DNA of 35,556 bases, taken from assembly GCA_051652245.1 (NCBI GenBank), contig JBOFTV010000082.1, positions 1-35,556 of the forward strand, given 5' to 3'. Below are positions 1-7,655 of this stretch, one piece after another. The notes under the pieces were generated by a model. That model was given only the letters and a program-made list of their open reading frames with translations, had not been told where the DNA came from and made no database searches. The stretch is from BHER01 sp051652245. Lineage in GTDB: Bacteria > Bacillota_I > Bacilli_A > Culicoidibacterales > Culicoidibacteraceae. How positions within the stretch are numbered: position 1 is the stretch's first letter; each line of letters starts with the position of its first letter. The position numbers and the translations under genes were made by a program.

Positions 1-1
1 A

Positions 2-109
2 AGGCTTAAACATCCTGAGAGATGGACAAAAGATATCAGGAACTGGGACTATGAAGTTGCGGTATCTTTAAATCCAATAAAAGAACAAAAACAAAGAATA
101 TCAACTTAA
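2..109 (+). pseudogene. C-terminal end of an integrase-core transposase (5' part outside window)
   Basis: An open frame enters from the left edge and ends at TAA 107-109, giving about 35 residues. It contains the pattern PERW-x5-RNW-x4-V-x2-LNP, which resembles the extreme C-terminus of IS3-like integrase-core (DDE) transposases as I remember them. The catalytic part is outside the window, so whether the gene is intact cannot be judged. Other transposase remnants follow immediately. Family assignment is tentative. Confidence 0.4.
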
Positions 110-153
110 AAATACCGCAACTTACTTGACACATAGCGGTCTTTTGAATATTT

Positions 154-401
154 GGGGCGATATATTTTCCTGCGTTGATATTTAGGTGGCTCAATCATTT
201 TATCTTGCAGCTCTTTAATTTTAGTAGTATCTGTTTCTATCGCTATGTTTTCTGCGAGTATTCTTTGGGACTTACAATACTTTGCAATTGTTTTTCGATG
301 TACTCCAGTTCTTTCAGTTTACTCTATTGTAACCTACTTACTGGATTAATTAAACTGTGGGCCATTTTTCGACTGCAATTTGTCTGAAAAGTGGGCCGTT
401 T
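154..401 (-). mobile_element. IS21-like element remnant (istA N-terminal fragment and terminal repeats)
   Basis: Read on the minus strand, about 330 down to 154 encodes a broken frame with RTGVHRKTIAKYCKSQ followed later by EPPKYQRRK. This resembles the N-terminal helix-turn-helix (G-x-x-RKT-x-x-KY) of IS21 family IstA and the P-x-Y-x-x-R-K linker after it. Just outside, at about 360-401, two copies of a GGCCCAC-starting motif lie about 35 bp apart. That fits the repeated binding sites at IS21-family ends. Stops interrupt the frame upstream of the motif and the rest of the element is absent, so it is dead. Confidence 0.5.
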
Positions 402-405
402 TTAG

Positions 406-570
406 TATAACAAATACAATCCTGAAGAAATAGATGGTTTTATAAAGTACAACACTCCTGGTAAGCCTTGTGGATTATATGAAAATGTAATAATAAATGA
501 TAGTAATGAAGTAGATTTAGAATCATATAGACTATATAAGGAGCATACAGGTATAAATGTTAAGATATAA
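406..570 (+). pseudogene. C-terminal gene remnant, family not recognised
   Basis: An open frame without a start codon runs to TAA 568-570 and encodes about 54 residues, including NPEEIDGFIKY and NTPGKPCGLYENV. It abuts the IS21-like end at about 401, so the 5' part was probably removed by that element. I do not recognise the family. It could be non-coding, but the composition looks protein-like. Confidence 0.3.
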
Positions 571-571
571 C

Positions 572-602
572 TGACCACAAATGTGCATATAAAGTTGACC
601 AG
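572..602. repeat. Possible second IS21-type end
   Basis: The motif TGACCA occurs twice (572-577 and 596-601), separated by AT-rich sequence containing TGTGCATAT. Two nearby copies of a short terminal motif resemble the multiple terminal repeats of IS21-family elements. No transposase frame is attached, so this is a weak call. Confidence 0.25.
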
Positions 603-919
603 TAGCAGAAAAACAAAAAACGACATAGAACACTAGATAGTTGGCATTATGAAGGAAATAGCTCGAAATCAAGCATGGAGAACGCAAGGGAGTATATAAT
701 AGACTATTCTAAAATAAACAGAGGTGAATTTTTGTATTCTATAGTTTTGAGGGAATGACGTATATTTGGGTAAACTATACCAATAGTAAAGAAAATAAAC
801 GGACCTTATTTTTCTAACTTAACTTAATTTGATAAGGCATAGATTAAACGGCAGATGCTTCTAAAAACTTGTTCAATGCCCAGTGTGCCTAGTGTGATAG
901 GATAGTTGCGTGATGAATT
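603..919. other. Non-coding stretch without recognisable gene
   Basis: Both strands show only short broken frames. The stretch lies between insertion-sequence debris and a large palindrome and is probably decayed accessory DNA. No RNA gene or clear promoter was recognised. Confidence 0.5.
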
Positions 920-953
920 TTAATTATATCATGCCTAGGCATGATATAATTAA
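920..953. promoter_or_regulatory. Perfect 34-bp palindrome containing an extended -10
   Basis: The 17 bases 920-936 are the exact reverse complement of 937-953, centred on CCTAGG. The right arm contains TGATATAAT (942-950), an extended -10 hexamer; by symmetry the left arm has the same on the minus strand. A strong ribosome site (AGAAGGAGG) and an ATG at 977 follow. A dyad of this size around a -10 is typical of a repressor operator, though it could also be a hairpin or a mobile-element end. Confidence 0.5.
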
Positions 954-976
954 TGTACCATCAGAAGGAGGACACT

Positions 977-1235
977 ATGAATATAATAATAAAATCTTGA
1001 GTGCAAAGACAACGCATTGTTGCCCCAACATCCACCAGAATCATTAACATCACAACACTTTCTACGTGGAAAAAGAAGTTAGCGATAAAATCAAGAGAGC
1101 AGACAACAGATATTTCTAATGAAAAAAAACCTGCAAATTATTGTTGAAACATATGCAATGAATGAACTTGAAAAAAGTGAATACTGCCGAAAAAACGGAA
1201 TTTTTGTGCGCGATATTATACAGTGGAAATCATGA
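977..1235 (+). pseudogene. Degraded IS3-type transposase orfA (helper protein)
   Basis: After a good ribosome site, ATG 977 is followed by a stop after seven codons. Shifted frames then carry LLPQHPPESLT, TLSTWKKKLA and, from 1119 to 1235, AMNELEKSEYCRKNGIFVRDI and QWK. These match in order the landmarks of an IS3-family OrfA subtype: LPP-x-P-x-S, TLY-x-WRK, and LE-x-YCR-x-x-GL-x-x-x-x-x-x-W. At least two frameshifts separate the pieces. No matching orfB follows. Confidence 0.55.
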
Positions 1236-1361
1236 AAAATTCAATTAAACATTTTTTACTCAATTTAGAAAAAAAAGAGCATTACGAGTAAGTGAACAAA
1301 ATAAAAAAAGGTCAAAAACATCGATTATTAACACTACCAAAAAAAATTAAGAGGTGAAAAA

Positions 1362-2030
1362 ATGAGTCATATAATTTTAGCATGTCAAGATATTGAAAAA
1401 TCATATCGAACAGGTGATATCGAAAACAGCATTTTGAAAGGAATTTCCTATGAGTTTGTAGCAGGAAAATTCTATAGTATTTTAGGGAAGAGCGGCAGCG
1501 GGAAAACAACATTTTTAAATACCTTGAGCACAATAGAAAAACCAGATGCAGGATCAGTTTTTATTGAAGGTAAAGATATCTATGCAGTAAATAAGCAGCA
1601 GTTGCGAAATATAAGAAAAGATAATGTTGGTCATATATTTCAGAATTATAATTTGTTTTCACATCTAACTGCATGGGAAAACATTATGATAAGCGCACAG
1701 CTTGCCAAGACATCAAAAGCAGAGGTTATGGAATTATTGGAAAAGGTTGATATGGTAGAGCATAAGGATAAGTTTCCTTATCAATTATCTGGTGGACAGC
1801 AACAGCGAATTGCAATATGTAGAGCACTAGCAAAAAGAGCAAAAATTTTATTCTGTGATGAGCCAACGGGAGCATTAGATCAACAGCGAAGTACGGAAAT
1901 TTTAAAGCTCTTAAAGGATATTCAGCTGAAGGAAAATGTAACAATTATCATGGTTACACATGATCAAAATGTTAAAGAACTTGCGGATCACAATATTTTT
2001 CTTGTAAATGGAAGAATTGAGGAAGCGTAA
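1362..2030 (+). CDS. ABC transporter ATP-binding protein (MacB/LolD type)
   Basis: A 222-residue ATPase subunit. Visible motifs in order are Walker A GKSGSGKTT (about residues 43-51), Q-loop FQNYNL, signature LSGGQQQR, Walker B ILFCDEPTGALD and the H-loop in VTHD. EPTGALD is typical of the MacB/LolD/FtsE-like group that energises FtsX-domain permeases exporting peptides, lipoproteins or antibiotics, or sensing peptide antibiotics. The ATG is preceded by AAGAGGTG. The permease starts 2 bp after the stop, so the two form one operon. The substrate cannot be read from sequence. Confidence 0.93.
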   Translation: MSHIILACQDIEKSYRTGDIENSILKGISYEFVAGKFYSILGKSGSGKTTFLNTLSTIEKPDAGSVFIEGKDIYAVNKQQLRNIRKDNVGHIFQNYNLFSHLTAWENIMISAQLAKTSKAEVMELLEKVDMVEHKDKFPYQLSGGQQQRIAICRALAKRAKILFCDEPTGALDQQRSTEILKLLKDIQLKENVTIIMVTHDQNVKELADHNIFLVNGRIEEA

Positions 2031-2031
2031 T

Positions 2032-4191
2032 ATGAAGTATTTAATAAAGAACATTGCTAGGGTAATCTGGGAACAGAAGTATTCTTTTATTATTGTTGGT
2101 GTATTAATAATTTTAAGTGGGAGCATCATAACATTATTTAATGCTGCAATTTTAGAAAATAAATATGCATACATAGCATTTGATGAACAAAGTAATTCAG
2201 AGCAATTTAGGATATACGGTGAGTTTGATGCACAGGAGTTTGAAGGGAAATATGATATTCAACTACATTTGGTGGAATATAAAGAAATAGTCGAAAATGG
2301 TGTCTATTATTTGGTGCAGACAACAGCGCAGCGAAATATTAATAAGTTAGACTATATCGCGCAATCAAATAAAGAAAGTGATGGCGGGGGCGTTTTTTTG
2401 TCATCGGGCTATTTTATTTCAAATAATGTATCTTTAGGTGATAAATTTGAGATACAGGACAAAATGTTTGAAATACGGGGCAGTGTAAATGATATTGGAA
2501 ATACTTATATTCATAGTGCCAAATCTAACAGTATAGCAAGTAGCAAAAATGTTGGAGTCTATTTAGCACCAGAAGCTTTTAATCAAATTAAAGGTGAGAA
2601 GAAGGAATATTACTTAGCTCGTAGGAACGGAAATACGGATATAGGAACAATAATTGATCAGCTGAGTAGAGATAACTTGGGGATACAAGCTATGGACTCA
2701 AGACTAGTCGATAGCCATGCTTTGCTCCCAACAACATTAAATAATAATGTTTTATACTTTTCGCTGGGGATAATTATTATTTTAGGTGTAACGATATTCT
2801 TATTATTGCAATTCATGAATGAAATAATAAAAAAAATGAAAGAAAGTTTTGCCATTTTATTGTTAATCGGTTATAAGCAAAAGCAAATAATTTATTCGTT
2901 TTTAGCTATACTTTTAATCCTTCCGCTATTTTTCTTTATCGGTGTGATAATAGGCTATCAAATACAGTCAAATTTCATTTTACAGTACCAGGCTATTTTT
3001 CAGTATAGATTTATTGCTGAAGTTAATTGGTATAAAAGTGGAATACATATCCTCTTCGTTTCGTTTCTGTTCATATTGAGCTCAGTTTTTCTTGTGAATA
3101 GGACGTTAAATTCTAGTATGATTAATATGATTAAAGCGGAATCAAAAATTTCAAAAATGACTAATATTTTATCAGTAGCAAATAAAAAAATCCCTTTTTC
3201 ATTATTAAGCAAGCTGAGATTAATTTTTGCATACCCGCTAAAATATTTGTTTTTCCTGGTTAGTGTAACTATTTCGATTACCTTATTTATGGTCGGAATT
3301 AGTTTGAATACAGGATATGATAATAGTGTCCAAGATATCACTAATAATTTACACTATGACACCCAATACACATTGGACAAACCACTAGTATTAGATAGGG
3401 ATATGGAAGGAAATGAATATTTTCAGACCATCGGGAAATTAAACAAGGATCAAGATGTCATTTATAAATTTATTGGAAGCCAGTATAATGTAATATCACA
3501 TGTGTTTCAAGATGCCAATAATAAAAAAGGAGTGATTATTTCTCAAAAATTACATAGATTATCGAAGTTAGATGTAGGACAGCAGATTCAAATTGATATT
3601 AATAGTAAGACTGTTGATTTGGAAATTGTGGGGATTAATCGTTCTTCAAATATAGATACAACTGTGTATTTATATGAAGAGCGGGTGGGCGATTTTTATG
3701 ATCATCGGATGATTAATGGAAGCTATGATCTTGTTAAGAATTTTGAAGGTGAACAGTATTCGCAAAAAAGTAAAATTGCGTATATTCAAGAAATTCAAAC
3801 ACTGCAAGCCTCAACCACAAGTATTATTGTTGGCATAGTCTTGTTTACTTTAATTATGCCAATTATCATGTTATTGCTGTATATTAAACAAACAATTTCA
3901 GATAATAAGGCTATTATTGAGATGATGCTAGTAAATGGCTACAAGAAATCAACGATTTATCAAACATTATTTGGTGGATATCATCTTCTATTTATTTCAT
4001 CAATTGCTCTAGCCATTGGAATTATTCCTATTCTTGTAAATTATATGACGGCAATATTTAATAATGTGGATTTCGCTTTTATGTTATTTGAAATATCGGT
4101 AAGCCAGCGAGTTTATACCAGCCTATTATTTATCGGATTGTACATTTCATTTTCAACAGTCTGCTTTATTAAGAATACTAGGAAATCCTAA
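2032..4191 (+). CDS. FtsX-domain ABC transporter permease
   Basis: About 719 residues. I chose ATG 2032, just after the ATPase stop and preceded by GAGGAAG; an in-frame ATG at 2008 lies inside the ATPase gene. About eight membrane segments are visible (near residues 18-40, 238-260, 286-309, 337-357, 403-425, 597-618, 652-674, 697-714). They form two FtsX-like modules, each preceded by an extracytoplasmic domain of roughly 170-200 residues. The cytoplasmic loops KMKESFAILLLIGYKQKQI and MMLVNGYKKSTIYQ correspond to each other. This layout fits MacB/Bce-type systems for peptide export or resistance. It forms the transporter with the preceding ATPase; the exact role is unknown. Confidence 0.85.
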   Translation: MKYLIKNIARVIWEQKYSFIIVGVLIILSGSIITLFNAAILENKYAYIAFDEQSNSEQFRIYGEFDAQEFEGKYDIQLHLVEYKEIVENGVYYLVQTTAQRNINKLDYIAQSNKESDGGGVFLSSGYFISNNVSLGDKFEIQDKMFEIRGSVNDIGNTYIHSAKSNSIASSKNVGVYLAPEAFNQIKGEKKEYYLARRNGNTDIGTIIDQLSRDNLGIQAMDSRLVDSHALLPTTLNNNVLYFSLGIIIILGVTIFLLLQFMNEIIKKMKESFAILLLIGYKQKQIIYSFLAILLILPLFFFIGVIIGYQIQSNFILQYQAIFQYRFIAEVNWYKSGIHILFVSFLFILSSVFLVNRTLNSSMINMIKAESKISKMTNILSVANKKIPFSLLSKLRLIFAYPLKYLFFLVSVTISITLFMVGISLNTGYDNSVQDITNNLHYDTQYTLDKPLVLDRDMEGNEYFQTIGKLNKDQDVIYKFIGSQYNVISHVFQDANNKKGVIISQKLHRLSKLDVGQQIQIDINSKTVDLEIVGINRSSNIDTTVYLYEERVGDFYDHRMINGSYDLVKNFEGEQYSQKSKIAYIQEIQTLQASTTSIIVGIVLFTLIMPIIMLLLYIKQTISDNKAIIEMMLVNGYKKSTIYQTLFGGYHLLFISSIALAIGIIPILVNYMTAIFNNVDFAFMLFEISVSQRVYTSLLFIGLYISFSTVCFIKNTRKS

Positions 4192-4226
4192 TCGACAATA
4201 ATAAATGCTAAAAAAATGGGGGAATA

Positions 4227-4235
4227 TGCTATAAT
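4227..4235 (+). promoter_or_regulatory. Extended -10 promoter upstream of small membrane genes
   Basis: TGCTATAAT lies 43 bp before the proposed start of the next gene, without a clear -35. Extended -10 elements with the same core occur elsewhere in the window (6930, 12420, 29928). Confidence 0.5.
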
Positions 4236-4277
4236 TCACTACAACTATCACCCCCAAGGAAAAAAGGAGTGTTCATA

Positions 4278-4637
4278 TTGGAATCAATGGTGGGACATAT
4301 GGTACATAATATTTACAAGGAAGTTATAGCAGAAGCCTCATTACTATCGCTGATTGTCTTTGTTTTAATGATGAAATTTTCGGTTAGAATAATATTAGGC
4401 GTAATTATAATTGATGCCATCTTAGAAAATATTAAGCATAAATATAGCAGAATATTTGCGCTATTGTCTTTGATATTACCATTAGGATATTACATTTCAA
4501 ATGTCAGTGGAATTGTTAAATATTCAAGTATAGATATGATTTTTTCATTTATTCCGCCAATAACGCTTTTAATTGTGAATATTGTACGCCTGTCATACAA
4601 TAAAATAATTAAGGAAAAAAGAGGTGTAGCAGAATGA
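4278..4637 (+). CDS. Small membrane protein, unknown function
   Basis: About 119 residues if translation starts at TTG 4278, which has AAAAAGGAG at proper spacing; GTG 4269 overlaps that ribosome site and is unlikely, and ATG 4287 is an alternative. Three hydrophobic segments are visible (SLIVFVLMMKF, then FALLSLILPLGYYI, then a C-terminal PPITLLIVNIV), ending in a basic tail. No family recognised. The next small membrane gene overlaps by ATGA. The position behind the ABC exporter suggests an accessory or immunity role, which is only an inference. Confidence 0.65.
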   Translation: MESMVGHMVHNIYKEVIAEASLLSLIVFVLMMKFSVRIILGVIIIDAILENIKHKYSRIFALLSLILPLGYYISNVSGIVKYSSIDMIFSFIPPITLLIVNIVRLSYNKIIKEKRGVAE

Positions 4638-4978
4638 TTTTAACCGGAATCGCAACAATTATCAAGCTGAATATTTTGTTTTATTTTCTTTGTGTAATTG
4701 CAGATGTTGTCATATTCAAACAGACTCATTTCACGAAGCTAAAAGCCAAACTCATCATCCCCCTCATTATTGTTATCGATTATTTACACAGTGTCTTAGT
4801 CATGAGTTCAGCTAGTTATCAATCCGAAATAAGACAAGGATTTTCGCTTTACAATTTCCTGATCATGTCAGTTCCAACAATAATTATTTTAGCGCTAATT
4901 TTTGTTATTAGCGTATCTGTGATTGAGATACTGCCTTTTTTTTATGAAAAAAAGCCTAATAACCTATTGATTATATAA
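4634..4978 (+). CDS. Small membrane protein, unknown function
   Basis: 114 residues, starting in the ATGA overlap with the preceding gene, so the two are translationally coupled. Three hydrophobic segments are visible (about residues 8-27, 38-57, 75-103). No family recognised. Its stop codon lies within the arsR operator-promoter, so the arsenic operon begins directly at its end. Likely partner of the previous small membrane protein. Confidence 0.65.
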   Translation: MILTGIATIIKLNILFYFLCVIADVVIFKQTHFTKLKAKLIIPLIIVIDYLHSVLVMSSASYQSEIRQGFSLYNFLIMSVPTIIILALIFVISVSVIEILPFFYEKKPNNLLII

Positions 4979-4995
4979 CCAAAAGGTTATATAAT
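4967..4995 (+). promoter_or_regulatory. arsR promoter and overlapping palindromic operator
   Basis: TTGATT (4967-4972), a 17-bp spacer and TATAAT (4990-4995) form a near-consensus promoter. The spacer and -10 are occupied by an inverted repeat: 4970-4980 is the exact reverse complement of 4985-4995 with AAAA between. This is the expected position for an ArsR operator, where repressor binding blocks RNA polymerase. An in-frame ATG at 4994 falls in the -10 and therefore cannot be the arsR start. Confidence 0.8.
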
Positions 4996-5014
4996 GGAAA
5001 GAGGAGTTGATTTG

Positions 5015-5320
5015 ATGAAAACATACGCTGAAGTTATCGCCGTTTGCAAGCTTTTAGGGGACAAAACCCGGTTGGAAATCGTCCAATTATTATTAGTGGA
5101 AGAGCAATGCATCTGTGATTTGGTAGCTCATTTTGGTATTTCGCAACCAGCTGTAAGTAAGCATATTAAAAAGCTGAAGGCTGAGGGGATGCTCATTGAA
5201 CGGAAGCAGGCACAATGGAATCATTATCGCTTTAATCGCGCATATCGCCATTTTGATATTGTTGAAGCGGTATGCAACGATCTAGAAGCAAGTAGGAAAA
5301 ACAGCAATTCAGTCTGTTGA
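5015..5320 (+). CDS. arsR: ArsR-family arsenic-responsive repressor
   Basis: 101 residues from ATG 5015, preceded by AGAGGAG. It is a winged-helix ArsR/SmtB repressor: LLGDKTRLEIVQLLL, the metal-binding region EEQCICDLV with the Cys-x-Cys pair used for As(III)/Sb(III), and the recognition helix SQPAVSKHIKKLK. In this family arsenite binding to these cysteines releases the operator. First gene of an arsR-arsC-acr3 operon, with its own palindromic operator directly upstream. Confidence 0.93.
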   Translation: MKTYAEVIAVCKLLGDKTRLEIVQLLLVEEQCICDLVAHFGISQPAVSKHIKKLKAEGMLIERKQAQWNHYRFNRAYRHFDIVEAVCNDLEASRKNSNSVC

Positions 5321-5354
5321 AAAGTTGTAGTAAATAGTGAAAGAAGGTAAAAAG

Positions 5355-5765
5355 ATGAAGAAAATAGGATTTATTTGTGTCCATAATTCATGTCGTTCGC
5401 AGATGGCGGAGGCCTGGGGAGCAACGCTACTAAAGGATGTAGCAACAGTATATTCAGCGGGAACAGAGGACTATCCAGAAATTAAACCATTAGCTGTAGC
5501 GGTGATGTTAGAAGTTGGAATTGATCCAAGTGGGCAATATCCCAAAGTATTAGCAGCGATTCCCACTGATTTAGATATTGTTATTACAATGGGCTGTGGA
5601 GTGGAATGTCCATATTTGGGCGCAGGACACCAAGAAGATTGGGGATTAGATGACCCAAGTGGCGGTCCAATTTCTGATTTTAGGGTAACAAGAGATTTGA
5701 TTGAGGATAAAGTCAAAATATTGAAAACAAGGATAGAAGCAGGTGAGTTTGATGGCGGATACTAA
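5355..5765 (+). CDS. arsC: Arsenate reductase (low-molecular-weight phosphatase type)
   Basis: 136 residues from ATG 5355, which has GAAAGAAGG upstream. It reduces arsenate to arsenite in the cytoplasm. The P-loop CVHNSCR (Cys8-x5-Arg14) and the later pair in GCGVECPYLG, followed by EDWGLDDPSGG, mark the thiol-coupled ArsC related to low-molecular-weight tyrosine phosphatases. The downstream cysteines would take part in the disulfide cascade. Its 3' end overlaps the start of the efflux gene by 14 bp, so reductase and pump are translated together. Confidence 0.92.
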   Translation: MKKIGFICVHNSCRSQMAEAWGATLLKDVATVYSAGTEDYPEIKPLAVAVMLEVGIDPSGQYPKVLAAIPTDLDIVITMGCGVECPYLGAGHQEDWGLDDPSGGPISDFRVTRDLIEDKVKILKTRIEAGEFDGGY

Positions 5766-6807
5766 TGTGGAGCAGCAATCGGGGATTAGTTTTTTTGAAA
5801 AATATTTGACGATATGGGTGCTTGGTTGTATGCTAGTAGGTATTCTTATAGGACGTTTTATTCCACAAATTCCAGCAGTTTTGCAGCAGTTTGAATATGC
5901 GCAGGTTTCAATACCAATTGCAATGCTTATTTGGATTATGATTTATCCGATGATGATGAAAGTTGATTTCGCATCGCTTAAAGATGTGGGGAAGGCTCCC
6001 AAAGGTCTACTTGTTTCAAGCATAACAAGTTGGGGGATTAAGCCATTTTTAATGTTTGGATTAGCCTATTTTTTCTTTAATATTGCCTTTAGCCAATTTA
6101 TTGAGCCTAAGCTTGCTGCCCAATATATTGCGGGTGCGGTTCTTTTGGGGGCAGCACCCTGTACGGCGATGGTTTTTGTCTGGAGTAATTTGGTTAGTGG
6201 GAGTCCAGCATATACCCTTGTTCAAGTTGCCGTCAATGATTTACTGATTCTGGTGCTCTTTATTCCCATTGTATCATTTTTGCTAGGTGCAACTAATATT
6301 TTTGTGCCCTGGGATACACTCTTTTTGTCGATTTTCCTGTTCGTTGTAGTGCCATTAATTGCCGGGATTGTTACGAGAAAATGGGTGGTAAAAATAAAAG
6401 GGAAAGCCTATTTTGAAACGGAATTTGTGGCTAAATTTGGCAATTTGACGATGGTGGGGTTATTGCTGACGCTATTAATTATTTTTTCATTCCAAGGGGA
6501 TGCGATATTATCCAATCCATTTCATGTCATTTTGATTTCTGTGCCCCTGATTTTACAAAATGTCCTAACCTTCTTATTTGCATACGGTTCTTGTAAAATG
6601 CTAAGACTTCCCTATCAAGTGGCGGCTCCAGCTGGATTAATCGGTGCATCTGATTTCTTTGAATTAGCAGTTGCAGTTGCAATTACGTTATTTGGGCCGC
6701 TATCACCCGTGGTTCTTGTGACGACCGTTGGCGTTTTGACTGAGGTACCAGTTATGCTCTGGCTTGTAAGCGTTGTAAGAAAAACAAAGAGTTGGTTTCC
6801 CAACTAA
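5752..6807 (+). CDS. acr3: Arsenite efflux transporter, Acr3 family
   Basis: 351 residues from ATG 5752 (AGGTGA upstream), about ten membrane segments. It exports arsenite produced by ArsC. The family hallmark cysteine is in GAAPCTAMVFVWSNL (Cys137), and the conserved late glutamate is in GVLTEVPVMLWL. The sequence matches Acr3 rather than ArsB. No ATPase (arsA) or arsD is nearby. The operon closes with a strong terminator 21 bp after the stop. Confidence 0.93.
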   Translation: MADTNVEQQSGISFFEKYLTIWVLGCMLVGILIGRFIPQIPAVLQQFEYAQVSIPIAMLIWIMIYPMMMKVDFASLKDVGKAPKGLLVSSITSWGIKPFLMFGLAYFFFNIAFSQFIEPKLAAQYIAGAVLLGAAPCTAMVFVWSNLVSGSPAYTLVQVAVNDLLILVLFIPIVSFLLGATNIFVPWDTLFLSIFLFVVVPLIAGIVTRKWVVKIKGKAYFETEFVAKFGNLTMVGLLLTLLIIFSFQGDAILSNPFHVILISVPLILQNVLTFLFAYGSCKMLRLPYQVAAPAGLIGASDFFELAVAVAITLFGPLSPVVLVTTVGVLTEVPVMLWLVSVVRKTKSWFPN

Positions 6808-6827
6808 TTATAGCTACTCATTATAGT

Positions 6828-6868
6828 AAAAAAGCGTGGACCATTTAATGGATAATCCACGCTTTTTT
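6828..6868 (+). terminator. Terminator of the ars operon
   Basis: A perfect 13-bp stem (6828-6840 with 6856-6868), loop around CCATTTAATGG, and a T6 run at the 3' foot with A6 at the 5' foot, so it could act in both directions. It is strikingly similar to the terminator at 11140-11181. Confidence 0.85.
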
Positions 6869-6929
6869 GGTTTTTTAATAACGATTAGTGCCATTTTTTG
6901 TGAAAAAAAATGCCCAATGCGTCCTTTTT

Positions 6930-6938
6930 TGCTATAAT
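6930..6938 (+). promoter_or_regulatory. Extended -10 promoter of the two-component operon
   Basis: TGCTATAAT lies 21 bp before the GTG start of the response regulator. No good -35 is seen at the usual distance. Confidence 0.55.
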
Positions 6939-6959
6939 AAGAAGTGAAGAGGTGGTAAA

Positions 6960-7655
6960 GTGCGAAAAATAATTTTATATATTGAAGATGATGGCAAAAT
7001 TCAGGAAGCGGTTGCGACGTTTTTAAGGAGCCAAAATTTTGAGGTGATTGTTGCATCAACAGGAGCAACCGGCATCAATGAGCTAGCACAAAAGGAAATT
7101 GACCTTGTGTTATTGGATTTAATGCTACCCGACATGGCGGGTGAGGATGTTTGCTCTTTTATAAAAGCAAATTACAATGTGCCCGTGATTATGGTTACAG
7201 CGAAAGTGGATGAAGATTTTGTGGTTAATGGCTTTAAAATCGGCACGGATGATTACATAAAAAAACCGTTTAGTTTAAATGAAATGCTTGCGCGGATTCA
7301 ATCTCTCCTACAGCGAAAGGACCGGGGAAAGCAAAGGCCGCTTTCTTTTAATTCAGGAGCATTAGTTGTTGATTTTGCGGGGGCAACTATTGTGGTCAAG
7401 GAGAAATTGGTGCACTTGACACAGCATGAGTTTCAAATTTTGAAATTGTTAATTACTAATTCCCATAAAGTTTTTAATCGGGAAATGATTATTAGAGGTG
7501 CATTTGGATTTTTAAACACAAGTTATGAGCGAACAATGGATTCACATATCAAAAATATAAGACTAAAGATTGAGGATAACCCCAGAAATTCGCAATATAT
7601 TATGACTGTTAGAGGGCTTGGGTATAAGTTTATTGGTGAAGCAGATGAGAACTAA
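6960..7655 (+). CDS. OmpR/PhoB-family response regulator
   Basis: 231 residues starting at GTG 6960 behind GAGGTGG. The receiver domain (residues 1-120) shows the acidic pair Glu9-Asp10-Asp11, phosphoacceptor Asp53 in DLVLLDLMLPD, the VTAK switch threonine and the KKP lysine. The C-terminal half is an OmpR/PhoB winged helix ending in MTVRGLGYKF. The kinase gene overlaps its 3' end by 11 bp. Probable target: the 11-bp direct repeat at 9025-9046 before the SHOCT/oxidase genes. The signal is unknown; neighbours suggest metal or redox stress. Confidence 0.93.
   Translation: MRKIILYIEDDGKIQEAVATFLRSQNFEVIVASTGATGINELAQKEIDLVLLDLMLPDMAGEDVCSFIKANYNVPVIMVTAKVDEDFVVNGFKIGTDDYIKKPFSLNEMLARIQSLLQRKDRGKQRPLSFNSGALVVDFAGATIVVKEKLVHLTQHEFQILKLLITNSHKVFNREMIIRGAFGFLNTSYERTMDSHIKNIRLKIEDNPRNSQYIMTVRGLGYKFIGEADEN

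Noticed and set aside
402..626. Minus-strand 74-codon frame with hydrophobic translation
   Set aside because: It overlaps the more protein-like + strand remnant and a possible IS end, and has no ribosome site.
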